A stretch of DNA of 45,970 bases from an uncultured Bacteroidales bacterium (GTDB lineage Bacteria > Bacteroidota > Bacteroidia > Bacteroidales > Bacteroidaceae). Every line of letters begins with the position of its first letter. Within the stretch, counting starts at the first letter, position 1. The notes under the pieces are model-generated. The model did not search any database, was not told the origin of the DNA, and saw only the letters and a program-made list of their open reading frames with translations. The position numbers and the translations under genes were made by a program. Below are positions 8,404 to 15,886 of this stretch, piece after piece. The stretch is taken from assembly GCA_902763865.1 (NCBI GenBank), contig CACWTR010000025.1:1-45970 (forward strand). Direction: 5' to 3'.

Positions 8404-9901
8404 CCTGCTCTATTCGGTTAGCCATCTCGGTGTATCTGTGGATGTAATACGCTCTCATTCCGGACGCCTGCTTTCTCGGCGTTGCTCCGAACGCTTGCAT
8501 CTCCTCGGGACCGAGGCGTTTGTCTATCTCTATCCTGATGGGCCACTTGCGGAGGTACTTCCCCTTCTTGGGCAAAACCTTGCCTGTTCCGTACGAGACG
8601 ATGGGCAGGATGTCGATGCCGAGCTGCTTGGCCAGGTAGAAAGCTCCCTGATGGAAGTGTGAGACGGAACAGTCCGCCGAACGTGTTCCCTCGGGATAGA
8701 CGACGATGCTGTAGCCCCTTTCCACGAGCGACTGCAGCTTTGGCAGCAGGATATCCATTTCCTCTGTGGCCCGGTAGAACTCGGCTCCGCGGATGATGTA
8801 GCCGTAGAGGGGGTTGTTCCAAACCCAGTCTTTCGTCAGGCAGACAAGCTTTGGCGAGAGCATCAGCATGGTCATCAGGTCGAGGAGCGACTGGTGGTTG
8901 CAGATGATGATGGCCGGACGGGTGAAGTCTTCGAGGTGAGGATTGCCGACGGAGAGCTTGACGCCGGGAATGCCGTGCCAGATTGTGACGAGCCGTGCAA
9001 AGAAGTATATCAGCCTGTGCAAGCCCCTGCGCCTCTTCTCCAAGTTGCGGACGAACAGGATGTGATACAGGGCATAGGGCGGAGCGATGAGGAGCATGAA
9101 GCCGAGGAAAAAGAGAAGGGAATAGGCCGAGCGCAGGAATGTCATCAGGGCACGCCAGAGTGCAAGCGGCAGGCCATAGACGAGGGCCAGGACGCAAAGC
9201 AGGGTGTTGAGGATGAAGATGCGCGAGAAGTCGCGGACCGGACGGAAGTGCGACACGCGTTCTGCCGGTGAGGGGTAGAAGACGCCTACGGGAACGGAGA
9301 CCAGACGGACGCCGTGCCATGCGGCGAAGACCAGCAACTCGAGCTCAGCCTCGTAGCGAGCGGTGAGCAACGACAGGCCGCGGAGCTTCTTCAGGGGATA
9401 GAGACGGTAGCCCGACTGCGTGTCCTTGAGCCGCCGACCCGTCAGGATGGCGAACCAGAAGTTGCTGAAGGCGTTGGCAAACTTGCTGCCCCGGCTGCGC
9501 CGAGCCGTGTCGAGTCCCTGCCGTTGGCCTACGACGAGGGCTCCCGGGTGCTGCTGGTTGGCCTGGAGCAGCGTGGGAATGTCCTCGGGGAAGTGCTGAC
9601 CGTCGGCATCCAAGGTGATGGCATAGGAGAATCCCATCGCGAGTGCTCGGCGGAAACCACGTTTCAGGGCTGTGCCCTTGCCCGCATTCCTGGGGTAGGA
9701 GACAACGGTGATGCCCTCGATGCCCTGCAGGATGCCGAGCGTGCCATCTGTGCATCCGTCGGCTACGACAATGACGTCGAGGCACCGGGCAAGTGTGCGC
9801 CGGACGACATCGGCGATGGTTCCTGCATTATTATATGTAGGAATCACGACACAGATGCCTCTGTCGCGAAGTGTCTGTCTATCTGTCTGTCTGGATATCA
9901 T
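8396..9901 (-). CDS. Fused GT2 glycosyltransferase and PlsC-type acyltransferase
   Basis: A 501-residue bifunctional protein. Residues 15-230 are a family-2 glycosyltransferase (VVIPTYNNAG at 18-27, the nucleotide/metal site DADGQH at 98-103, KDTQSGYRLY at 159-168). Two or three membrane helices follow (about 231-285), then a PlsC-like acyltransferase domain with NHQSLLD (335-341, HX4D) and YPEGTRS (402-408). The same fusion occurs in aryl-polyene loci, where it is thought to attach sugar and acyl parts to the polyene. It starts within the 3' end of the lolA-like gene (23-bp overlap); the overlap is a CAGA-type tetranucleotide repeat (9872-9893), so slippage could shift both ends. Confidence 0.9.
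   Translation of the reverse strand: MISRQTDRQTLRDRGICVVIPTYNNAGTIADVVRRTLARCLDVIVVADGCTDGTLGILQGIEGITVVSYPRNAGKGTALKRGFRRALAMGFSYAITLDADGQHFPEDIPTLLQANQQHPGALVVGQRQGLDTARRSRGSKFANAFSNFWFAILTGRRLKDTQSGYRLYPLKKLRGLSLLTARYEAELELLVFAAWHGVRLVSVPVGVFYPSPAERVSHFRPVRDFSRIFILNTLLCVLALVYGLPLALWRALMTFLRSAYSLLFFLGFMLLIAPPYALYHILFVRNLEKRRRGLHRLIYFFARLVTIWHGIPGVKLSVGNPHLEDFTRPAIIICNHQSLLDLMTMLMLSPKLVCLTKDWVWNNPLYGYIIRGAEFYRATEEMDILLPKLQSLVERGYSIVVYPEGTRSADCSVSHFHQGAFYLAKQLGIDILPIVSYGTGKVLPKKGKYLRKWPIRIEIDKRLGPEEMQAFGATPRKQASGMRAYYIHRYTEMANRIEQDV
9872..9893. repeat. CAGA/CTGT tetranucleotide repeat at a gene overlap
   Basis: Five imperfect 4-bp units (TGTC TGTC TATC TGTC TGTC TG on plus). The tract encodes both the C-terminal residues of the LolA-like protein and residues 4-9 of the glycosyltransferase-acyltransferase, in different frames. 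One unit is TATC, which breaks perfect repetition and lowers slippage. Confidence 0.8.
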
Positions 9902-10460
9902 GCAGTTCTATGACTATGTGGCTCGCGTCCTTCTCGTACAGTTCCACTTTGGTTACGACGGATTGCTTGGGGTCGAAGTGCAGGACGAGCTTTGTGTACA
10001 GCCGCTTCATCTCCTTTCTGACAGGTACAAGCGTTGCCACATATTCCCCATCCGACGCTGTGGCCGACACCTGGAAGGCCTTGTCGTCGGTCAGGTACTT
10101 GCCCGCCACGCTGTTCATAATCAGGCGTGCCATCTCGCCGGCAAACCTGTTCCGTCCGCCGTTTCCGCTCCCGTCTTTCGTCAGACGTGCGTTTGTTCCG
10201 TCCAGGATGAGTGCGCTTTGCCTTGGCGACGTGTATTCCCATCGCAGCTTGTCCGGTTGCCGGCAGAACATCTTGCCCTCTGACACCTGTGCCTCCTTCA
10301 GCATCTTCGAGTACCGCGTCTGCGTGAAGTTGGCCTGGATGGACTTCGTGGCCTGGGCAACTGAAGCCATCTTCCGTATGATTTCCTGCTCGCTCAGCGT
10401 CTGAGCCGAGAGCGTAATCGCCATTAGGCAGCAACCGATAAAGAGTATCAACCTTTTCAT
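9879..10460 (-). CDS. LolA-like outer-membrane lipoprotein/lipid carrier
   Basis: A 193-residue periplasmic protein with a signal peptide ending near SAQ (residues 1-20) and the LolA-type core: IQANFTQTRYSKMLKE near 42-57, the GKMFCRQPDKLRWEY strand pair near 62-76, and repeated antiparallel strands to the end. In aryl-polyene clusters a LolA-like protein accompanies the MMPL exporter and is believed to carry the lipid across the periplasm. The last few codons lie in the CAGA repeat shared with the next gene. It lacks any neighbour of the main Lol system, which supports a cluster-specific role. Confidence 0.85.
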   Translation of the reverse strand: MKRLILFIGCCLMAITLSAQTLSEQEIIRKMASVAQATKSIQANFTQTRYSKMLKEAQVSEGKMFCRQPDKLRWEYTSPRQSALILDGTNARLTKDGSGNGGRNRFAGEMARLIMNSVAGKYLTDDKAFQVSATASDGEYVATLVPVRKEMKRLYTKLVLHFDPKQSVVTKVELYEKDASHIVIELHDIQTDR

Positions 10461-10530
10461 TTGCCTGTTTCTCTCAGTCCTTATTCCTCAATTATCAATC
10501 TTCAGTCTTCAATTTCCACACTCCCTTTCC

Positions 10531-10881
10531 TCACTTTGCTATCAGGTAACAGCCGGCCATGATGAGGAGGACGCCCAGCCAGCGCGTGGGGCTCACCTCT
10601 TCGTGGAACACCAGTATTGCCGCTACCATGCCCAGCACATAGCTGAGCGACACCATCGGATAGGCCATGCTGAAGGGGAAGTGCTTGATGATGTAGAACC
10701 AAAGGATGGTGCCTGCCGCGTAGAGGAGGCCGCAAAGGGCAAACTGCCAGTTCGTGAGCACGGAGCTCCAGAACCGCCAGCACCAGCCGAAGGGCTCCAT
10801 CCGCCCAAGGGCAAGCTTCAGGAACACCTGTCCGCCTGCAAGCAACAGACTTTGTACGATGGCTAAGGGCAATAACTTCAT
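10531..10881 (-). CDS. Small four-helix DMT-type permease (EamA/EmrE-like)
   Basis: A 116-residue protein with four predicted membrane helices (about 4-22, 38-58, 63-83, 90-112) and the half-size EamA/EmrE arrangement, including the late WLGVLLIMAGCYLI helix typical of these permeases. The ATG at 10881 is preferred: a longer version would start at a TTG that is part of the -7 box of the promoter at 10900-10931. Because it has its own promoter, the downstream half of the cluster (LolA-like to AMP-ligase) may be transcribed separately. A substrate is not predictable; half-size permeases of this kind include lipid-sugar flippases (ArnE/ArnF), which would fit the context. Confidence 0.78.
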   Translation of the reverse strand: MKLLPLAIVQSLLLAGGQVFLKLALGRMEPFGWCWRFWSSVLTNWQFALCGLLYAAGTILWFYIIKHFPFSMAYPMVSLSYVLGMVAAILVFHEEVSPTRWLGVLLIMAGCYLIAK

Positions 10882-10899
10882 AGCTTGTGATTCATTCTG

Positions 10900-10931
10900 C
10901 AAAGATACAACAAATATTGTTTCCCACCAAA
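10900..10931 (-). promoter_or_regulatory. Internal promoter in the polyene cluster
   Basis: Minus strand TTTG (10928-10931), 20-bp spacer, TATCTTTG (10900-10907). It directs transcription of the permease and the genes after it. The start codon of the permease is 18 bp downstream of the -7 box. Confidence 0.82.
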
Positions 10932-10988
10932 TAACTCATGCAAGGAAGGTGAAAAATAAATTTATAGTCTGCATAGTTCTGCAGGAGG

Positions 10989-11076
10989 GGTATTAGACTT
11001 CACGTGGATAGTTGGCTAACGACACGTGCTTAGTTGACTAACGACACGTGCTTAGTTGGTTGACTTCATGTGCGTA
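10989..11076. repeat. Four 22-bp tandem units between ketosynthase and permease
   Basis: Units begin at 10989, 11011, 11033 and 11055. The second and third are almost identical (GTTGRCTAACGACACGTGCT then TA); the first and fourth are degenerate but keep the CACGTG-like centre (CACGTG in the first, CATGTG in the fourth) in the same phase. They fill most of the 199-bp gap between the permease start and the ketosynthase stop at 11081. Confidence 0.85.
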
Positions 11077-11080
11077 GGGT

Positions 11081-12868
11081 TTAGTCATTCGCTGGGCTTC
11101 GGCCCAAGATGATGCTTCGGGAGTAGAGCCTTGGCGGAACAGGCTTGCCCATCCGACGGAAGATGTTCTGCAAGGTGGGTGTTGCCTCGTCGTGCAAACC
11201 AACGAGAACGGTCCTGGCCTTGCCCGTCGCTATCAGCCGCTTGGCATCGCGAAGAGCCCATCGGAGCGAGTCGGAGCCTTGGCTGTAGGTCATGTTGTAG
11301 CCGTGGCACTTCAGCCGTATGGCAATGGCCGAGCTGAGTGTGTTGTGCGTGCTCTGCATGAAAAGGGTAGGACTAAGCACCTCTTCGCCGTTCTCCAGCA
11401 TGTCGGTGAGGAACTTCTCGCTCGTCTCGAGCATGCCGTAGGCCGTGGCTGTGATGATGGCATCCGGGCATTCCAGGCCGGCTTTTCGCAGGGCTCGCAT
11501 CGATGACAAGGTGGCTGCCTTCATGAGCCGCGACATCCGTCGGGACTCGCCTGCCGCGACGAACTCGCGAAGCTCACTGAGTTGCTCGGCATCGGTTACG
11601 ATGTCCTCTGCCAAAGTGCAGGCCTTGTGGCACTCTGACTGTTCTCCCCTCCTTTGGAGTGGTCGGGGGAGGCTCCCAATCACAAGCGCCGAGTCGTTGC
11701 CCCCAAAGCCGAATGAGTTGCAGAGGACTGTCCTCAAAGAAGAATCTTTGAATTCTGAATTGAATGATTTTGAATTGCTATAAGGCCTGATGCACGCTTC
11801 ATCCGGCTCCTTCCAACCGAGGTTGACGGGTAGGAACTGGTGTTGCAGGGCAAGGATGCAAATGACAGTCTCGATGGCTCCGCAGGCCGATGTGGCGTGG
11901 CCCGTAAAGCCTTTTGTGCTGGAGACGGGCGGAATCTTCTGCCCGAAGACACGCCGGATGGCTGCGCTCTCGCTGGCGTCGTTGTTGGGAGTTCCCGTCC
12001 CGTGGGCGTTGATGTAGTGGATGTCTGCAGGTCGGAGCCCGGCCATCTGCAAGGCGTCGCACATGGCAAGGTAGGCACCTTCGCCGTCCTCCGACGAAGC
12101 CGTCTGGTGGAAAGCGTCGCAACGGTTGCCGTAGCCGTGGATGTAAGCTTTCACTCTTAACTCTTCACTCTTCACTAAAGAGCGTGTCAGCACCACGAAG
12201 GCGGCTCCTTCGCCAAGGTTCAGCCCGGCACGACTCTTGTCGAACGGGCGACAAAGCTGCTTGTCGAGAATCATCAGGGAGTTGAATCCGTTCAGGTGGA
12301 AGCGGCTCAGGGCTTCCGTACCGCCCGCGATGACGATGTCCGCCTCGCCCGCCTTCAGCATTTCCGACCCGAGGATGATGGCGTTGACGGCAGACGAGCA
12401 GGCTGTGGACACGGTGCAGACCTCGGCATCCGCAAGGCCGGCCAGGTCGGTCATCTGGCGTGTGGAACTGCCGCAGTCGTGCTTCTCCAGGAGTGGCAGC
12501 AGGCCGTCGTCCTCTTTCATCTGTCGGAGGAAGCGTTCCGTGACGTCCATCCCGGCTACGGTTGTGCCGTTGATGAGGACGATGCGTTTGCCTCCTGTGT
12601 CCAAACGGGCATGATGCAAGGCCTGACGGATAGCGATGGCTCCCATCAAGGCCGTGCGGCTGATGATGGTCGTCTCGTCCTGTCCGAGCATCCGCAGCAT
12701 GTCCGCGTTCGAGAGTTTCACTTCGCCAACGGGCAGTTCCTTGTGGACAGACTGGAGGTAGTGCATGGGGCCAATCCCCGTTCGTCCTGCCTTGAGGGAC
12801 TCCAGGACAGCCGAGGCATCGTTGCCAATCGCGCAGATAATGCCGTAGCCTGCTACTTGGATATTCAT
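11081..12868 (-). CDS. Beta-ketoacyl synthase with fused C-terminal KS-like half
   Basis: A 595-residue protein. Residues 1-400 are a FabF-type condensing enzyme with complete catalytic residues: Cys157 in STACSSA, His289 in NAHGTGT and His324 in GFTGHATSACG. Residues about 415-595 form a second region with SPTLFMQSTHNTLSSAIAIR and a GSDSLRWALRDA segment, resembling the N-terminal-like ketosynthase domain found as a separate chain-length partner in aryl-polyene systems. A single-domain enzyme would be about 410 residues. Three short segments (near 229-241, 363-375 and 400-411) are encoded by simple repeats also found between genes in this window. It acts with the carrier protein encoded 52 bp upstream to extend the acyl chain. 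Confidence 0.88.
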   Translation of the reverse strand: MNIQVAGYGIICAIGNDASAVLESLKAGRTGIGPMHYLQSVHKELPVGEVKLSNADMLRMLGQDETTIISRTALMGAIAIRQALHHARLDTGGKRIVLINGTTVAGMDVTERFLRQMKEDDGLLPLLEKHDCGSSTRQMTDLAGLADAEVCTVSTACSSAVNAIILGSEMLKAGEADIVIAGGTEALSRFHLNGFNSLMILDKQLCRPFDKSRAGLNLGEGAAFVVLTRSLVKSEELRVKAYIHGYGNRCDAFHQTASSEDGEGAYLAMCDALQMAGLRPADIHYINAHGTGTPNNDASESAAIRRVFGQKIPPVSSTKGFTGHATSACGAIETVICILALQHQFLPVNLGWKEPDEACIRPYSNSKSFNSEFKDSSLRTVLCNSFGFGGNDSALVIGSLPRPLQRRGEQSECHKACTLAEDIVTDAEQLSELREFVAAGESRRMSRLMKAATLSSMRALRKAGLECPDAIITATAYGMLETSEKFLTDMLENGEEVLSPTLFMQSTHNTLSSAIAIRLKCHGYNMTYSQGSDSLRWALRDAKRLIATGKARTVLVGLHDEATPTLQNIFRRMGKPVPPRLYSRSIILGRSPAND

Positions 12869-12887
12869 TTTCCTGTTTTGTTAAAGG

Positions 12888-12921
12888 CACTCCCCCTTGG
12901 GGGAGCGGGGAGAGGGGCTCT
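12888..12921. repeat. CTCCCC-type palindromic repeat between ACP and ketosynthase genes
   Basis: An inverted repeat with core CTCCCCCTTGGGGGAG followed by a G-rich tail. Related copies lie at 11644-11674 (inside the ketosynthase), 15893-15938 (methyltransferase tail), 35217-35254 (inside the outer-membrane receptor) and 36792-36830 (after infC). Confidence 0.75.
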
Positions 12922-13181
12922 TACTTTTTCCTGTTTGCCTGCACGTATTCTGCTATGGTTCTCACGCTCTTGAAGATGGCTTTGCCCTCTTGGGGGTTGG
13001 CCAGACGAATGCCATATTCCTTCTCTAAGAGCACGATGATTTCCAACACATCGATGGAGTCGAGGCCGATGCCTTCGTCTCCGAAGAGAGGCGCGTCTGC
13101 GTCGAAGTCCTCCAAAGAGAGCTCCTCCAGGTTGAGGGCTTCTTTAATCTGTAGCTTAAGGTCCTTGATAAGTTGTTCCAT
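12921..13181 (-). CDS. Acyl carrier protein (first copy in cluster)
   Basis: An 86-residue acidic carrier protein. The phosphopantetheine site is Ser42 in GIGLDSIDVLE, followed by helix II VLEIIVLLEKEYGIRL. It lies between the two ketosynthase genes (6 bp after the upstream one, 52 bp before the downstream one), which points to it as the extension carrier. It is more like polyene/polyketide-type carriers with the extended DEGIGLDSID loop than the second, shorter carrier at 4805-5026. Confidence 0.93.
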   Translation of the reverse strand: MEQLIKDLKLQIKEALNLEELSLEDFDADAPLFGDEGIGLDSIDVLEIIVLLEKEYGIRLANPQEGKAIFKSVRTIAEYVQANRKK

Positions 13182-13187
13182 ATTGTT

Positions 13188-14906
13188 TTATGATGTTGTG
13201 TTATACATTGACAGTTCGCATTCGTAGCAGGTCTCGCTCTCGGCATCCACCCAGCCGCTGATGGCACTTGTCGCGTTCGTCTGGGCGAGAGTGGCTTCCA
13301 GTATCTGCCGCATCAAAGTCTCGTCTCGCTCGGGAAGGATGTAGAAAGAGGTCTCGCCGCACAGGTGATGACGTATCGCCACCTCGCCTGCTGTGATGTT
13401 CGGCAGGGTGTAGACGAAGACGGAAGGGCTGGGGAAGAACCGCTCGCGACTGAGCGGAACGGAGGATGCCTCGTCATCGCCGATGGTAGCAAGGTACTGG
13501 CGGTCGGCCACGACGGAGGACGAATGGTTGAAGAGTATGACGGCAACCTCCGAACCATGCCATTTGTCGGCCTCCGATTCTTGCGGCGAGGCTTTCAGAA
13601 GCAGTTCGGTTGCCACGAAAGCCAGTCGTGCGAGGATGTCCATCTTGTAGAACTTGGGGTAATCCCCTATTTGCTGCTTGTAGATGTCGGTGGGAGAAGT
13701 CCCATCGGCAGAAGTGAGTCTGACGGTCTGCACCTTTTCGAGCGTCACTTTGCCACTTGCCTCTTGTCCCTTACTCCATGCCCCTTTTTCGAAAAGTGCT
13801 GCTACGTTGCAGCCGCCGAAGCCCGACATAATCTTCAGGAAGGCAGTCTTGTCGGTTGGCCGAGGCTCGCTGCTGATGCTGACTTTCCCGCTGACGCCAA
13901 GCTCCGTGAAACCCTTCGACGGCAGGACGATACCGTCGTCCGTGGCTCGCATGCTCAGGATGGTTTCCAGCACGCCAGCCGCTCCCATCGTATGCCCGTA
14001 GTACCCCTTGAGGGCAGACAGCGGCACGTCCGAGAGGTTGGTGCGTTGGATGGCTTTCGACTCCATTTGGTCGTTGTAGAGTGTGGCTGTTCCGTGCACG
14101 CAAACCGAAGCAAGTTGTTGTTTGTCACGCTCTTTCATCACAGCTTCGATGGCGTTCGTCAGACCGTCGCCTTGCGGTGAAGGCGAGACGATGTGGTAGG
14201 CGTCGTTGCAAACGGCTCCGTCCACAAGCTGCCATCCAGCTGCGTCTGTCATGTCCCTGTCTGAGGTGGACTTTGCTGCAAAGACGATGGTGGCGGCTGC
14301 TTCACCTGGGTTCAGGCCGTTGCGTTCCATGTCGAACGGTCGGCAAGGCTCTGCTGAAACGGCTTTGAGCGACTGGAATCCCGAGACGATGAACCGTGAC
14401 TGCACCTCTGCTCCGACCACGATGGCATAGTCGTAGAGGCTGGCTGAAAGCAGATGATTGGCAAGCAACATGGCCGAAAGCCCTGAGACACAAGCGTTGC
14501 AGACCACGATGGGGGTCGTCGTCACGCCAATGGCTTTCGCTATCTTCGTTGCAGCTTCCGAGGGATAGTAGCGGACAGGTTGCCCGATGTTTCCCTTCGT
14601 CGTGCTCAGGATAAATACAACTCTCGGGGAGGAGATGTCCAGCTTCGTGTGCGAAAGAGCTTCCCGGACGGAACGGATGGCAAGGGCTTCAAAGAACGTA
14701 TGTCCGTCGATGGCAAGCTCAGCCCTCTGCTCTTCGCAGAACAGCGACGCGGCGAACGGCTCCGTTGTGCCCCACGGACCTCGGTCCTCGCCAGCCTTTG
14801 GCCCGTAGCGCCTCAGGGCAGAGGCTCCCGACAGGACTGCCCGGTAGTTCTGCTCCGTGGTTAGTCCCAAGGGAGATGTTATGTTGGTGGACAGTACGTT
14901 AATCAT
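13188..14906 (-). CDS. Second beta-ketoacyl synthase with C-terminal extension
   Basis: A 572-residue protein from the ATG at 14906 (a start 15 bp further upstream is also possible). Residues 1-375 are a condensing enzyme with Cys139 in CNACVSG, His271 in VHGTAT and His305 in GYYGHTMGAAG, so the Cys-His-His set is complete and this is not an inactivated chain-length factor. Residues about 385-572 form an extension with FPSPSVFVYTLPNITAGEVA, which matches the style of the extension on the other ketosynthase. The start overlaps the acyltransferase stop by 8 bp (translational coupling). Probably partners the ketosynthase at 11081-12868. Confidence 0.87.
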   Translation of the reverse strand: MINVLSTNITSPLGLTTEQNYRAVLSGASALRRYGPKAGEDRGPWGTTEPFAASLFCEEQRAELAIDGHTFFEALAIRSVREALSHTKLDISSPRVVFILSTTKGNIGQPVRYYPSEAATKIAKAIGVTTTPIVVCNACVSGLSAMLLANHLLSASLYDYAIVVGAEVQSRFIVSGFQSLKAVSAEPCRPFDMERNGLNPGEAAATIVFAAKSTSDRDMTDAAGWQLVDGAVCNDAYHIVSPSPQGDGLTNAIEAVMKERDKQQLASVCVHGTATLYNDQMESKAIQRTNLSDVPLSALKGYYGHTMGAAGVLETILSMRATDDGIVLPSKGFTELGVSGKVSISSEPRPTDKTAFLKIMSGFGGCNVAALFEKGAWSKGQEASGKVTLEKVQTVRLTSADGTSPTDIYKQQIGDYPKFYKMDILARLAFVATELLLKASPQESEADKWHGSEVAVILFNHSSSVVADRQYLATIGDDEASSVPLSRERFFPSPSVFVYTLPNITAGEVAIRHHLCGETSFYILPERDETLMRQILEATLAQTNATSAISGWVDAESETCYECELSMYNTTS

Positions 14907-15876
14907 GTTTTCTCTCGGCACTTAACTTCGTTCTCTCGTCACTTGGCTCCGGACTCTCGCCCCAGAAGTCAAAGTAGTTGTACCATTGCGTCGGATACCT
15001 GCAGACCAGCCTCTCCAGCTCGCTCACATAGGCATCGGAGAGCTGCCGTATCTGTTCCTGCCGAGGGGCAGACTTGTCGTAATGGAGCGGTGTGACGTAT
15101 ATCTTGTAGCCCTGGAGCGAGGACTTCATAACGTTGACAGCCAGGACATTGACCGAACGCGCTGTGGCAATGGCGAAAGGCCCGAGGGGGAACTTTGCCT
15201 TAGCGCCGTGGCTCTGTGCATCGCTGGCGTGCTCTGTCCGCGATGCCTTCAGGAAGTCGTGCTCGATGAACTTCGGCGAGCCGTTGATGCGGTCTGTCGA
15301 CATGCTGACTATCTCGCCGTCGGTCAGGGCCTGGTCTATCTCGAAGAGGTGGCTCATGTCGGGCTGGATGGCAATCATGCCGGTGTTCGTCTGGGCAAAC
15401 ATCTTGTTGCGGTTCCTCATGACGGACGCTTTCTCTCCGGCGAAGACTAAGGCCTTGAGCGGCTTCTCCTTGCTGACGAGCGTATATCCCGCAATCTCGT
15501 AGTTGCCGATGTGTGCGCTCAGCAGCATGAAGCCTTCCTTCTGTCTCGTGAGTTCGGTGAAATGCTCGGCTCCTTCTACCTCGATGTTGAATTTCTTGCC
15601 GGCGTACATCGCGAACTTGTCTATGACGACCTGACCGAAGAGACAGTGGTTGACGTAGGTCTTCCAGGCGGACTTTATCCGGCCATACCCGACGCGCTGG
15701 CGGAAGTAGCGGTAGATGATGCCTCGGCTTGGATTAAGCATCAGGCAGACGGGAATGACGCAGAGAGACGTGAAAGTATATATCACCCGTGTGTCGATGT
15801 ACCGCAGCAAGCGAATGAGCCACCTGTGCATCCATTCGTTGCCGTAAGTTGTGCCTGTCCAATTGTTGTCCATCAT
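14899..15876 (-). CDS. LpxL/HtrB-type lipid acyltransferase
   Basis: A 325-residue inner-membrane acyltransferase of the lysophospholipid/lipid A family. A membrane helix lies near 28-48 and the catalytic HX4E motif is in LSAHIGNYEIAG near 120. The ATG pair at 15876/15873 is preferred; a longer frame exists but its extra residues would be read from the methyltransferase tail and its embedded repeat. It begins 10 bp after the methyltransferase stop and overlaps the next ketosynthase start by 8 bp. Such an enzyme is usual in aryl-polyene loci, where it is thought to anchor the product through acylation. Confidence 0.86.
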   Translation of the reverse strand: MMDNNWTGTTYGNEWMHRWLIRLLRYIDTRVIYTFTSLCVIPVCLMLNPSRGIIYRYFRQRVGYGRIKSAWKTYVNHCLFGQVVIDKFAMYAGKKFNIEVEGAEHFTELTRQKEGFMLLSAHIGNYEIAGYTLVSKEKPLKALVFAGEKASVMRNRNKMFAQTNTGMIAIQPDMSHLFEIDQALTDGEIVSMSTDRINGSPKFIEHDFLKASRTEHASDAQSHGAKAKFPLGPFAIATARSVNVLAVNVMKSSLQGYKIYVTPLHYDKSAPRQEQIRQLSDAYVSELERLVCRYPTQWYNYFDFWGESPEPSDERTKLSAERKHD

Positions 15877-15886
15877 CCGCTGACCG

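Noticed and set aside
10881-10902. A TTG start for the small permease
   Set aside because: That TTG is part of the TATCTTTG promoter box, so it cannot be within the transcript; the ATG at 10881 is used.
13188-14906. An inactive chain-length factor
   Set aside because: The catalytic Cys and both His residues are present, so the protein is a complete ketosynthase.
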